From assembly GCA_025174535.1 (NCBI GenBank), contig JALBUN010000001.1, forward strand, positions 1,550,001-1,614,000: a stretch of 64,000 bases of DNA, in the 5' to 3' direction. Shown in pieces: positions 34,169 to 44,978 of the stretch (position 1 is its first letter; each line of letters begins with the position of its first letter). Under the pieces are notes generated by a model that was given only the letters and a program-made list of their open reading frames with translations, had not been told where the DNA came from and searched no databases. The translations under genes and the position numbers were made by a program. Source of the DNA: Cantharellus purpuraceus. Taxonomy: Eukaryota; Basidiomycota; Agaricomycetes; Cantharellales; Hydnaceae.

Positions 34169-34947
34169 GTATCGCATCCTTTCCATCTGTCTCTTAGCCA
34201 TATCCATCGTCTCGTGCATTTCTGCTGCGCCCTCCCCTGACGGGCAGACACTTCTTACGCCGTCAGACCCGCATGTGTCAAATTCTTGGGCCTGGTCTGA
34301 CTGTGGTGGGTATTTCTGGCCTGTTTGCGCAGCTTAGCGCACGGCGCGCATCATGCTGAATGCTAAATCTAGGCTCGACCGGAGACGTCGTAGAAATACA
34401 GTCATTGCAGATTTCCCCAGATCCCCCAAAGCCAGGGGATGAACTCACCGTCACCGCCTCGGGAACCGTTACCAGTACTATTATTGTTGGCCACCCTTGT
34501 ACCCTATAGATGCAGCCCGTCACTCTAACATAACTTTGTGTAGGATGGCGCATGGGCGGATGTCACAGTCAAGCTGGGATTAATCAAGATCTTAACAAAG
34601 AGTTTCGATATCTGCGATGAGGCGTGAGTGCTACAGCAGAGGTAACCCCTATTAAGCTCATGTGTACGCTGTCCTCAGTAAGAAGGCCAATGCAACTGTA
34701 CAGTGCCCCGTGGAGCCTGGGAACTACGATGTCGTGCAAAAAGTTGCCCTGCCCAAAGAGATACCTCCTGGTTTGTCCATGCACTCCGTCCATTGCATCC
34801 GCCCAATGACTGACGGACCGCCACGCAGCCAAGTTCAACGTCGATGTTCGAGCTTACAACTATGACGAATCAAACCTATTATGTGCCAAGATCACTATCG
34901 ACTTCATGAATGGACAAACGTCTCGTTTCCGAATATTTGGTCGATGA
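34167..34947 (+). CDS. ML-domain phosphatidylglycerol/phosphatidylinositol transfer protein (NPC2-like)
   Basis: Five short exons; the first is 34167-34305. A signal peptide (MYRILSICLLAISIVSCISA) precedes SWAWSDCGSTGDVVEIQSL. The ML-family blocks follow: ISPDPPKPGDELTVTASG, DGAWADVTVKLGLIKILTK, SFDICDEAKKANATVQCP, VALPKEIPPAKFNVDVRAYN and NLLCAKITIDF. Cysteines are placed as in NPC2, where they form disulfides of the lipid-binding beta-sandwich. Members bind sterol or phospholipid in the vacuole lumen or secretory path. The CDS begins one base from the ATG of the divergent tetraspan gene. Confidence 0.9.
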
Positions 34948-35438
34948 TTATTCAGGAGGCTTTTGTCGTTTGGACGGACTGTCTCTTTACGTCTGAATAT
35001 TCACGTCTTACGGATCACCGGTCCTCCTTGGGCATGCCTAGACTTTTCACGCAACTTTACCTTACATTTGTAGCGCTTGTGCCTCGCCCATTTCTTCTTG
35101 ATACCTATTACAAATTATCTTGCACGCTCAATGTTACGGGTTCGATCCTCAGTGATGACTCGGAAATCAAAGCTCCGGAGGCCTTTTGTGGATACGCTTT
35201 AGACTGCAAAGAGATCGAAGGCGTCTTGGAGAAGGTGGCCGACCACATTGCAAGATATGACGTAAGCGCTGGTCAGCTGCAGGTGGTGTCACGTGATCAC
35301 AGGAATTTTGTGTGGTTAAAATTCTGCTTTCTGCAGGCCTGGGCAGCTTTACTAGTCCGCCCCCACATTGCTCCCACAATCACCCCGTCTTCCTCGCCGT
35401 CCTTATCGACGACCAACGTCGTGTTCTTATCGTCCCCC
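34948..35438. other. Intergenic, promoter of the Atos gene
   Basis: A long open stretch crosses it in one frame (34881-35480) but has no family resemblance, and its 3' part shares a frame only with exon 1 of the next gene. TGACGTAAGC near 35260 and CACGTGATCACAGG near 35291 are possible bZIP and bHLH sites upstream of that gene. Confidence 0.45.
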
Positions 35439-36646
35439 ATGCACCCTCGAGTGATCAGCCACGATGCTCCTCCTCGCAGCACCCGTAAGTCTCGTAGAAC
35501 GCCCCTGTGTTCCTTACCACCGATCGATCGCACACAGATCCTAGCCCCCTTACTCGAGAGCTCAACATTGAGGCTCTCAGACTCACTCCACTCGATACGT
35601 CCTCTCATGATCCACACGCCAGCGGCCCACCCTCCTCAAATTCGTCTCTCTCCCGTTCATCCTCTCGTCGCCGCCGTTTCTCTCATCACACCTCAAATGG
35701 GGGCTCGGCATGCACTTCTCCAATGTCTTCCCCGCTCTTTGGCTCTTACAAACATTCTCTCCTTTCCGGTCGCATGGCTGGCCCTGCCTCACCCCCTAGC
35801 CCCTTCACGCTTACACTCTCTATAAACTCATTACCCCCATTTCGCAATTTCTTCGTACCTCCAAAGCTCCATCTTCCATTTGAGGCACAATTCTACGAGC
35901 TGTCTGGCCCGTGGGTTGGCGCGATCGATCTCGACGATGCACCTCAACTCAAAACGAAAATGTATCAGGCCGAGGGTGGTTACCGCGTTCCACCAAAAGG
36001 CCAAGTTCAACTAGTCATCCAAAACCAACTAGGAACTGTCATGAAGATTCTCCTTGTCCCTTATGATTTGAAAGACATGCCGGCCGGCTCTCAGGCGCCA
36101 CTCCGTCGCGTCTGGTACGGCGAGGCTATAAATGAGCCACATGCTGAGTCCAACCATGCGGGTCAAGAAAGGGACGTCGTGAAGGAGGTCATCCGTTACG
36201 CTGTACATCTCAAGTTTGTCTGTCCTCCCGCGCGGATACCCCCGCAACGGCCTCGTGCGCACTCCGCCGGTCATCCGGCCGCACATCGTGGGCCGTTCCC
36301 AAAATTTGCAATGACAACCATCACACCTTCCAATGTTGAGCACGACACTGTCGAGAGTGATGACGGCGAGATATCAAGCCACAGTGCAGGCGAAGGGGCT
36401 TCCATCTCACGCGGCACCAGCCTTACAGGCACCCGCAAGAAAGTAGTCCGCAGCGCATCCATGGATCCCCGCAAGATATTTCTTGCAGGTGAAATCAGGC
36501 TTGTATTTGCGAGTCGTGTGCCAGATGAAGAGGAGATGGTCCGTGCCGAGAACGAAGAGGGTCCCGCTGGTGAGCGGTACTACGCCTGGGAAGGTAGACT
36601 GGAGGAGACCGGAGATCGAGAAGCCCAAGATGCTGAGGCAAGCTGA
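35439..36646 (+). CDS. Atos/FAM214-like protein (DUF4210 plus chromosome-segregation domain)
   Basis: Two exons (35439-35484, 35538-36646), 384 residues. A Ser-rich N-terminus precedes the Atos core: SSPLFGSYKHSLLSGRMAG, LPFEAQFYELSGPWVGAIDL, GGYRVPPKGQVQLVIQNQLG and TVMKILLVPYDLKDMP. The second conserved block is VIRYAVHLKFVCPP. The final block, KIFLAGEIRLVFASR, matches the chromosome-segregation domain end (usually YLHxDIRLLFxR). Animal Atos proteins are nuclear regulators; a fission-yeast relative is annotated in meiotic chromosome segregation. Exon 1 start is inferred from the splice frame. Confidence 0.85.
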
Positions 36647-36959
36647 TGTAAATCCGCTTGCCTCGCCGAGTTCGACGTGTGATATCACGTTGCACGTTAC
36701 TCTTCTGTCGTGAAGACAGGCCATCGAGAAGCCCAAGATTCTAAGGCAAGCTGATGGAAATTAGCCTGCCTCGCCATGCTCGACGTGTTATTACGTTGTA
36801 TGTTTGTTCTTCTGCTATGCAGCTTTGTACGCATTATTCCCCCCTCGTGTATTCCCAGTCATCACTCATAGCCTCACAATGAAATCATATATCACTTCGG
36901 CGAATCACAAATCATGTATGCTCCATGTATGAATATGTATTCTCTAGTTGTACCCTGCT
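36647..36959. other. Convergent intergenic region with a local duplication
   Basis: A 36-bp segment of the Atos gene end (ATCGAGAAGCCCAAGATGCT..., 36615-36650) is repeated with changes at 36723-36756, and a TCGACGTGT(G/T)AT(A/T)TCACGTT segment follows each copy. This is a short tandem duplication covering the gene's stop codon. No gene. Confidence 0.6.
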
Positions 36960-38254
36960 TTACCCACCAAATTCGAATCGCCACTCTCCACCCCGGAATC
37001 GGCCATGAAAATCAACCACAAAGAGGTTTCCCGAATCCGGGTATAGCACTTGTTTGGTAGGATCACCCGAGCCCGGGATTGCGTTGCAGTGTGCCGTCGT
37101 CACATATAGCAAGTCATTGTTTGGACCTGGCAGGCACAAAGGATAGTCCTTCATAAACAGAGCCGCTAGAGAGGAAATAGCTACTCACCACCAAACGTGC
37201 ACGCAGTAATGTTCAGAGCACCGGGGATGGGCACCACAAAGTCTAGGGTACCGTCTTCACCACGGAACCGCGCGATGCACTCACCATTCCATCGTGCGCT
37301 CCATATTCCCCCCTCGTCGTCAAAGCAAAGACCGTCACAGAATGTATCCGGCGGCAGGCCCTGTGCTATTGCGTCGATGAATACACGTCTATTGGAGACA
37401 TTCCCGGTCTCAATGTCGTAATCATACGCGTAGATCTGATTCAACAGTGAGTTGGTGAAGTAACTACGGCGTTGGTGATCAGTTCTCGTGCGGCACACAC
37501 GACGGACTAGTTTCTCACAGTGTCTTGCAGTCTGTGCTCCATCCAAGGCCGTTGGCATCCTAAACAGGCCAGTCAGCAAAAGATGGATTTCCATAAAGCT
37601 AAGCATGGAGACGTTACCGTTATACCATCCTCATCCAACAGCTTGTTCTCCCCAGTTTCGGGATCATAGCTATAGAGCGCGCCTCCAAAGGCAGGGTTTT
37701 CCTTGTTAAAGATGGTCCCTGCTAGGAACCGTCCACGTTGATCACACGCGCCATCATTGAATCGCGTGTATGGCCGCTGGGACTCGGGAAGCGGTTCAGA
37801 CAAGTACCGGAGGTAGAGCGGAGGGCCAGGCTCAAGAACGGCAAAGCCACGCCGGGCAGCGTATGCGAGCTGTAGTCAGGTAAGATGCCCGTGAAGTGAC
37901 TGTGAAGCTCTCAAAAATGGAGACGCACGCCTTTGCCGTTGCGTCGAAATGCAATGCAGCCGATAGGTTCGTCTAGCTGGTCCACCGTAAGCTCTGAGGT
38001 GTGTATGTTGTAGTGCAGAACCTATGTGTGTAAGAAGATTCGACTTGGTGTCAAGGTCAAAACCTTACTTGGTGCTTCTGAATATCCACCAAATGCAATG
38101 TCGACGTGGCTGGCTCATATAGTGGACCTATATATGGTGGGGAGGTTGACTGGAGCGCCAGAGAATGAAACGCACTTTCACCCAAGGCACACTGAGTCTT
38201 GCACAATAGCTTGACTTCGTGCTCCGGAGCCTGATTCGAAAAGCCGAATCCCAT
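36960..38254 (-). CDS. SMP-30/gluconolactonase-family lactonase
   Basis: Multi-exon minus-strand gene. Metal-binding positions of the SMP-30 propeller are all visible: Glu in CALGESPLYEP, Asn in YTRFNDGACDQRGRF and Asp in FCDGLCFDDEGGIWSARW. Other blocks are STLHLVDIQKHQV, GCIAFRRNGKG, LAGTIFNKENPAFGGALY, LYFTNSLLNQIYAYDYD, NITACTFGG and LLYVTTAHCNA. The C-terminal DSGNLFVVDFHGRFRGG closes the fold. Family enzymes hydrolyse sugar lactones or related substrates with Ca or Zn; the substrate here is unknown. The start at 38254 is chosen; 38278 is an in-frame alternative. Confidence 0.88.
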
Positions 38255-38692
38255 ACTGGTATGACAGTTACAGACCAAGACGACAACATGTTTGCTTATA
38301 TGTCTCCAGCCGAATCACTAACGACGGTCGGATTCGTGCATTACCCCGAATCACCAGCAGAATATACCTCTCCACATGGCTATCGACGGCATTCTGAGCT
38401 TATGCTTCCTTGAATTACCATTCAAGATATCGATCACACTCGTGACCAGCAGACGGTCAGCTCTTACAGCTAGAGAAGCGGTGGCTGTTGTATTTCCCCA
38501 ACTCGGCCGTGAGAACAAACAAGGGCGCACAACCAGCGCAAGAGTCCCAAGCATCAGGTTTTCGCTTCTTATTCTACGGAATAAACCCCCTTTCCTGGTT
38601 CCTGTTCCTTTTACCCACACTTCGCTGTCTACGGTGTTTCTGAGGATATGTAAGAACAATGGATAGGTGGACACATGAGCAAGCTGAACCAC
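38255..38692. other. Intergenic, no gene seen
   Basis: Between two minus-strand genes (SMP-30 start and ACP stop). ORFs here are short and overlap on both strands. Contains the putative SMP-30 promoter, with no clear TATA box. Confidence 0.45.
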
Positions 38693-39258
38693 CTAGCGTG
38701 CTTCAGGTGTCTTTGCAATGTAATCGATAGCTGCGAAGAACTATCAGCCGCGGTCGACATGGAATAGAAGGTGTTTAGATGTAAACCTTGTTGAACTGTC
38801 TTGATCTCGTCTGCTTCCTCATCTGGAATCTCGATGCCAAATTCCTGAACATAACAATGAGTTGGGGACATGTTAACAATTATGAGAAGGCGACAAACCT
38901 CTTCGACAGCCATTAAAACTTCCACGGCATCCAGGCTGTCCAAACCCAGATCTTCTTTGAAAGACGAACCTACCTGGACCTTCACAGCAGTGGTGCGATA
39001 AGCTCTATCAGCCATTCAGCACAGGCTTCAATTTCTAGCACTAACCTTATCTTCGGAAACTTTCTCAAACGACTTTAACACGTCCACAATGCGTGCTTGA
39101 ATGTCTTCTTTTGAAAGGCCAGCAGCAGCAGAAAAAGTGGCCCGCTGCGGACGGAAAAGTAGTGGTGCCGGTCTTGACAGTTTGGGGACAACGGCAACTC
39201 TCGTGAGTGTACGTGGCGTCCGTGCAGTGTTCACGATGGCTCTTCGAAGCAAGAACAT
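38693..39258 (-). CDS. Mitochondrial acyl carrier protein
   Basis: Four exons (39258-39046, 38979-38899, 38844-38787, 38730-38693), 129 residues. The presequence is Arg-rich with no acidic residue ([20 protein letters not shown]). The carrier domain follows: [59 protein letters not shown] and AIDYIAK. Ser in GLDSLD (about residue 86) is the phosphopantetheine site. It serves mitochondrial type II fatty-acid and lipoate synthesis, and is a complex I and Fe-S assembly subunit in many fungi. It shares a 103-bp divergent promoter with bL17m. Confidence 0.93.
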
Positions 39259-39361
39259 GACTGGCTTGGTGCACCCAAAAAGTGATTATGTGACCGGCAG
39301 GCGCCGCGTTGCGTTTCCGCCGCTTTAATTCCTGTACATCAAAGGACGCACGGACGCAAGC
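39259..39361. promoter_or_regulatory. Bidirectional promoter of ACP and bL17m
   Basis: Only 103 bp separate the two divergent ATGs, so both promoters must lie here or overlap the opposite gene. GC-rich stretch GCAGGCGCCGCGTTGCG at 39297; no TATA box on either strand. Both products act in mitochondria. Confidence 0.7.
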
Positions 39362-40403
39362 ATGAAACATGGCATGGGTTTCAGAAAGCTCTCCAAAAAG
39401 TCATCACATCGTATGCTTATGCTGAGGTTTGACCATTGACTTCATCCGGGTTATGAAATTAATTTGGATGTGTACAGGAACCTGGTGACTTCGTTGCTCG
39501 AACACGAACAAATTAAAACTACACTACCCAAGGCAAAAGAAACCGCTCGATTGGCAGAAAAGGTTTGAACATGGCGGATCCATTGTCATGCTATCTTGAA
39601 CAATCCAACTTCTCACTCAGATAATTACTCTCGGCAAGAACGGTGACCAGCCTTCCTTTCGACGAGCTACCGCATTCGTCTTAAAGCCCCAAGTTTTGCC
39701 CAAAATATTCACTTCATTGCGTGAACGTTATGCAGATCGTCAGGGGGGGTATACGCGTATACACAAGTTTGGGAATCGTCCTGGCGACAATGCTCCGAAC
39801 GCTATTATAGAGCTTGTCGACAACCCTCGAGATCTCAAAGCCGAGGTGACTGCAAAAGCCGTCGGCTGGGAAATTCTCGCACAGAAACTCCGTCATGGTA
39901 GTGCCAGCGTTGAAGCTATAGACATGGACGAAGTGACTGGAGTAGTTCGCTCAGTGGGTCAGCGTTCAGAGGTGAAGGGTGGGCCGCTCCGAGAACTCAC
40001 AAAACGAAATTTGGGAAAGGTGCTTAAGTTTAAAGGGGAAGCAGGCTTGAGGGAAATCACCGAGAAAGCCGGAACACACATGGTACGTGTGCCGGGTGCT
40101 ACTCAGTGCCAGTGTTGATGATGATACATCTCTCTTTAGGCACGTCTGCTAGCTGAGCCCCAGGCTTTCCAGGGCCTGCGACATCTTGTGGAGAAGGAGG
40201 ACATGGAAGAGGAGGGAGAGAAAACACAGAATAGCTATGCAGGATGGACGGTCCGTGCAGGTCAGCGGTTGGCCGGTATGACACCGTCCGCAACTAGCTT
40301 GCGCCTGGCAAAAGGAGCGCTGGGGAGAGGGTCTTTGCATAGATCAACATTATGGGAAAGACGGACGAAGCTGGGTGTACGGGTAGATTCAATCGTCTCA
40401 TAA
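39362..40403 (+). CDS. Mitochondrial large ribosomal subunit protein bL17m
   Basis: Four exons (39362-39426, 39478-39562, 39621-40082, 40140-40403), 291 residues. The bL17 core is clear: MKHGMGFRKLSKKSSHR, NLVTSLLEHEQIKTTLPKAKE, KIFTSLRERYADRQGGYTRI and RPGDNAPNAIIELVDN. A long mitochondrial C-terminal extension follows (to VRVDSIVS), as in yeast Mrpl8 relatives. bL17 sits near the peptide exit side of the large subunit. The first exon encodes only 21 residues plus a split codon. Confidence 0.93.
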
Positions 40404-40735
40404 CATGATACCTTTGGCTATCCAACAGCCGCCGTTGATAGACAAAGAGAAGACGCAACGAAATTGGACGACTATAAGCATTATTTAGGCACTACTAAGT
40501 CTTCCTCATAATGTAGCCAAAACTGCCCAAAAATATTCCACTGAGATGATTCAAAATGTAGGGTCAAAGTTTTTTATCTGACTTAATGAAATACAATCAA
40601 TTGGGGACTTTTGACTGGCATGACTGTGTGAGGCGCTCACCACATGAGCCTATGTTCAGGAGTAGCTTTGGAACCATCACTGTAGGATCAGAGCTCTGAT
40701 GTAAGTACCCTAGGTACTTACTTACTGTTATGCAC
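40404..40735. other. Intergenic, boundary between gene block and transposons
   Basis: No ORF. Ends in GTACCCTAGGTACTTACTTAC just before the LTR; the short palindrome GTACCCTAGGTAC-like sequence at 40705-40718 is the only structure seen. Confidence 0.5.
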
Positions 40736-42026
40736 TAGGTCCGATTGGGGAGTCGGAGATTGGGTTGGAGGTTGGGTCGGAGTCGGAGAGGGAGTCGGGG
40801 TGCGTCGTGGGGGTTGGAATGGACTTGGCTTCAGCTTATATGCTGCGCCCTCACTAATACCGGTGTCTGAGATTTCAGAGACAGAGTACAACTTAGAGAG
40901 TTAGGATCGGACTTAGGAACTAGGCGTGATTCAATATTTGAACTGGGGATGAAGTCCCCAGTCGGACAACTTAAATACATATTTGAAATCTAATAATAAT
41001 TACTCCAGTGATGGGTCTCCAAGGCCAACGGCCTTACATGAGTATGTCTGAGTCCAATGAGGACGGATGTCTGGGTTCCTATGGTGATGCCAATGCATCA
41101 ATCGGAACCAGAGACGGATGGGCAAGATTTGGCGGTGACAATCGGATAGATAAATGGAGACGTGGAGGTTTCCAAATGGAGTATAGATTTCATATGCATG
41201 GGGATCTGAGTGGATCGGACAGGGATCTGGGCATTAATGAATATAGTCATAACAGTATCTCTCCATTTAAGGCCAAGCCCCTGAGGCCTCATGTCTGTGG
41301 ATTGAATAGGTGAGACTGTCGGGCGCAGTCGGAGTTATACTGGGGGTCTGGAGACATATAAAAGGAGGGGCATGATTGAGATCTTATCCTCAACGATGTC
41401 AAACCCTTTGGCAAACATGAGTGTGGCTGAGCTTGAGCAGTTGCTCCTGGCCTGACGGAAGGAAGAGGAAGAGGAGCAGAGATGGAGGGAGGAGGAGGAG
41501 GCAGAATGGAGACGGAAGGAGGAGGAGGAGGCAGAACGGAGACGGAAGGAGGAGGAGGAGGCAGAACGGAGACGGAAGGAGGAGGAGGAGGCAGAACGGA
41601 GACGGAAGGAGGAGGAGGCAGAACGGAGACGGAAGGAGGAGGAGGAGGCAGAACGGAGACGGAAGGAGGAGGAGGAGGCAGAACGGAGACGGAAGGAGGA
41701 GGAGGAGGCAGAACGGAGACGGAAGGAGGAGGAGGAGGCAGAACGGAGAAGGAAGGAGGAAGAAGCGAAAGCTGAGCAAGCCCGCAGGGTCAAGGAACTT
41801 GTGGCCATGATGGAGGCCATGAGACTGAAGGAAGTGGAAGAGCAGGCGCATGAGCTAGAAGCCGCCATGGAGGTAGAGGAGGAGGTGACCAGGGCAGGGG
41901 TGACTAGTCACTCGGGGAGTCTGAGTGTGCCAATACAGGCAGGGACCCCTGAGGTCGTCATCATCTCGATTACGCGGACGGAGTCAACCCGTCCAACAAC
42001 TGTCCCTATGGTGGACTCACCGTTAC
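40736..42026 (+). mobile_element. TGTTA-family element copy 3 (truncated)
   Basis: LTR 40736-41254 (TGTTATGC...GTCATAACA), then the internal start with TATAAAA at 41357. The accessory ORF runs from 41396 and is cut at 42026 by the TG...CA element. The purine array here has about ten 30-bp units. There is no nested LTR insertion, so this copy shows the uninterrupted sequence around KEVEEQAHELEAAMEV. Confidence 0.88.
41396..42026 (+). pseudogene. Accessory coiled-coil ORF, copy 3 (truncated)
   Basis: Begins MSNPLANMSVAELEQLLLA, then TGA, then the KEEEEAERRR repeat region, AKAEQARRVKELVAMMEAMR, and the acidic ELEAAMEVEEEV segment. It is broken at 42026 in the sequence DSPL by the TGTTTTGG element. 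The zinc-cluster part is absent. Confidence 0.85.
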
Positions 42027-42520
42027 TGTTTTGGAACCCACAAAATTATGGTGTTAGGGCAAACTCTAAATCACCACAATTCCATGAATGAACAGCTGAG
42101 AAGAATATCAAACCCTGCTGCAGCACAACTCCAGAAACAATTTAACATTTGTACTTTGGTTACAATCCTTTGTATTGGTCAATGCAGACTATACGCAGAA
42201 AGGTAATACGTTTCTTAGCAGCAAGAAATGAATAAGACTTCCAGAGTCTAGAGTTCACGGACGCTTAGGGGTCCAGATATTCCAAAAAGAGGGGAATGCA
42301 CTTAGAGGCTAAAGGAAGTAGGTGGATGAATCCAACTGTCCAACCAGAGGCACTCTGAAGTGGGTAACAGCGATGTGTGAAGTAGTCTAGCAACTGCTTC
42401 ACACAAGTTCAGGTTTCTAATGCTCTGCAAAGGCAGTACACACTAGTAACTTAAACAAGAGCACTAATGGCAGGACTATCGACAGACAATCTCACCCTGT
42501 AGATTCATAGTCATGTGAGG
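42027..42520. mobile_element. TGTTTTGG element, left part only
   Basis: 494 bp nearly identical to 46841-47334. Its left end (TGTTTTGGAACCC) is intact and sits inside the copy-3 ORF; its right side is cut where the LTR at 42521 begins. Confidence 0.85.
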
Positions 42521-43047
42521 TGTTACATGCTAGGTCCGGTTGGGGGTTGGAGATTGGGTTGGAGGTTGGGTTGGAGGTTTGTCAGAGTTGGAGCACATCA
42601 TGGGGGTCGGAACGGACTTGGCTTCAGCTTATGTGCTGCGCCCTCACTAATACCGGTGTCCGAGACTTCAGAGACGGAGTACAACTTAGAGAGTTAGGAT
42701 CGGACTTAGGAACTAGGCGTGATTTGATATTCAAACTGGGGAATGAAGTCCCCAGTCGGACAACTTAAATACATATTTGAAATCTAATAATAATTACTCC
42801 GGTGATGGGTCTCCGAGGCCGATGGCCTTACATGAGTATGTCCAAGTCCGATGGGGATGGATGTCCGGGTTCCTATGGTGATGCTGATGCATCAATCGGA
42901 ACCAGAGACGGATGGGTGGAATTGGCAGTGACAATTGGACAGGTAAATGGAGATGTGGCAGTTTCCAAATGGAGTATAGATTTCATATGCGCAGGGATCT
43001 GAGTGGATCAGACGGGGATCTGGTCGTTAATGAATATAGTCATAACA
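42521..43047. repeat. LTR of the family-B element (complete)
   Basis: 527 bp, TGTTACATGC...GTCATAACA, the same family as the LTRs in region 1, with the ACTGGGGA/TCCCCAGT hairpin conserved. Confidence 0.9.
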
Positions 43048-43149
43048 GTATCTCTCCATTTAAGGCCAAGCCCCTGAGGCCTCATGTCCATGGATTGAAT
43101 AGGTGAGACGGTTGGGTGCAGTCGGAGTTATACTGGGGGTCTGGAGACA

Positions 43150-43156
43150 TATAAAA
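43150..43156 (+). promoter_or_regulatory. TATA box of the antisense accessory ORF
   Basis: TATAAAA within GGAGACATATAAAAGGAGGG, 39 bp before the ATG at 43189. An earlier in-frame ATG lies at 43165. Identical placement in all four copies of the ORF. Confidence 0.6.
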
Positions 43157-43188
43157 GGAGGGGCATGATTGAGGTCTTATCCTCAACG

Positions 43189-44824
43189 ATGTCAAACCCT
43201 TTGGCAAGCTTGAGCGTGGCCGAGCTTGAGCAGTTGCTCTTGGCCCGACAGAAGGAAGAGGAAGAGGAGTGGAAATGGAAGGAAGAGGAGGAGGAGGCAG
43301 AACGGAGATGGAAGGAGGGGGAGGTGGAACGGAGACGGAGGAGGTGGAATGGAGATGGAAGGAGGAGGAGGAGGAGAGGTGGAAAGAGGCGGCGGAGATG
43401 GAATGGAGAAGGAAAGAGTAGGAAGCAAAGGCCAAGAGAGCCCGCAGGGTCAAGGAACTTGCGGCCACAATGGAGGCCGTGAGACTGAAGGAAGTGGAGG
43501 AGCAGGCACACAAGCTAGAAGCCGCCATGGAGGTAGAGGAGGAGGTGACTGGGGCAGGGGGAACCAGCCACCCAGGAAGTCCAAGTGTGCCAATACGGAC
43601 AGGGACCCCCGAGGTCGCCATCATCTCTGTTATGCGGACGGAGACAACTTGTCTGACAACTGTCACTGCGGTTGACTCACCGTTACGTCCGTGGGTACAG
43701 CCATTATTTGGGTTGGGTGCAGCTGAGGAAGATGAAGCAGTGGAGGTGGAGAGGGCAGAGGTGGAGGCGGATCCCGATGCCAATATGGGGCTCGATGCAA
43801 ATGCGGAGCCCGAGGTGGGTGTGGACGTCAGGACAGATGCAGAGCCGGATCCAACTTCAAATTGCTACAAGGAGATGGCTTGGGTAGCCGCAGTTGAGGC
43901 TCGCAAAAGAGCAGAGCTCTATGCCACTACCACTAAGAAGAATCTCGATGTCGTGGTCTTTTCATTGAAGGCGTACCTGAGTGCTGATATGGAGAAGCAG
44001 GAGGCGGATCGGAGGGTCATATGGTGCAAGGCAGAGAGTCATGTGTTGGTGACCTGTAAGAAGGAGCTGCGTGTCGCTAGGTCAGCAATCCAGCTTCGCA
44101 AGCGTGAGATGGAGAAGGCGGTGGCAGAACAGCAGGACAAGGAGGAGGAGAGGGAACATTTGGAGGCCGCAGCGAGAAGGGGCGGACCACCCAAGGCTCT
44201 GGCTCCAGCGGAGCCATTCAGCGGGCTCGGCGTAACTTGCAACTTGTGTCGTGATGCGGGTGTGGAGTGTGTGTGGCCTACCAGCCCAACTCGCCGCCTT
44301 CGGTCCTGCGATCATTGTCAGGGTCGGAAAGGAGGGTGTAGGATCGATGGAAAGTTCGATCCCCGGAGTCAGAGCATCAAGCCCCAACTAGTGGTACAAG
44401 GAGGGGCAGAGAAAGAATCGGAAGGTTGTCCGACCAAAAAGTGGCGGACAGAGACAGGTGCTGTGGCAGCTGGGGGTAGCGGTGTCGGATCGGAAGGGGC
44501 AACAACCGGTGCAGGTACGGGGCACATCTCTGCACCCAATAGTACTGTGGGCCAGCTTATCCGGCTGGTTAACCTGCAGTTGGAGCACCTCCGGCAGATG
44601 GAGGGTTGCTGGTGGACTTGGTGAAGACGATGAAACGGAAGGAGGTTCTGGAGGGTCGGCGGACAGCCAAGTTACGTCGGTTGCAGAAGTTCATGGCCCC
44701 TTTGGACGAGGATTCGGACATGGGGGATGAGAAAGATTGGGTGTCGGATGTAGAGAGTGATGATGAGTCGGAGATGGAGCCTGAGGTAGATAAGGGGAAG
44801 GGAAAAAGGAAACGCGATGTATAA
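43189..44824 (+). pseudogene. Accessory coiled-coil / Zn(II)2Cys6-type protein, longest copy
   Basis: The only copy reaching the C-terminus. Order: MSNPLASLSVAELEQLLLAR; Glu/Arg coiled coil; acidic segment (DANMGLDANAEPEVGVDV); helical region rich in Lys/Glu (KELRVARSAIQLRKREMEKA); a cysteine cluster CNLCRDAGVEC ... CDHCQGRKGGC at 44238-44339. Spacing C-x2-C-x6-C-x12-C-x2-C-x6-C fits the fungal binuclear zinc cluster. A basic, then acidic tail follows (DWVSDVESDDESEMEP ... KGKGKRKRDV). Frameshifts in the purine array (about 43320-43440) and near 44605 break it. Lacks pol motifs. Probably a DNA-binding accessory protein of the element (inference). Confidence 0.8.
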
Positions 44825-44978
44825 AAATAAAAAATGAAAATGATTATAAATTTCAGAGCGGAGAAAAATGAGTTGGAGTGATATTCTTTCGGAGTTTTTT
44901 GGGCAGGCTGGGAATTTTCCTTGTGACTTGTAATAAAATGATGATGTGAAATAATAGAATTAGCATTAGTAATCGAAC

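Noticed and set aside
35130..35150. GGGTTCGATCCTC resembling a tRNA T-loop
   Set aside because: No acceptor stem, D-arm or anticodon arm can be folded around it.
34881..35480. Long open stretch between the ML and Atos genes
   Set aside because: No domain or family pattern. Its last part coincides in frame with exon 1 of the Atos gene, which explains the open frame there.
44606..44824. Separate small gene starting MLVDLVKTMKRKEV
   Set aside because: It is the natural continuation of the accessory ORF after a frameshift near 44605, not an independent gene.
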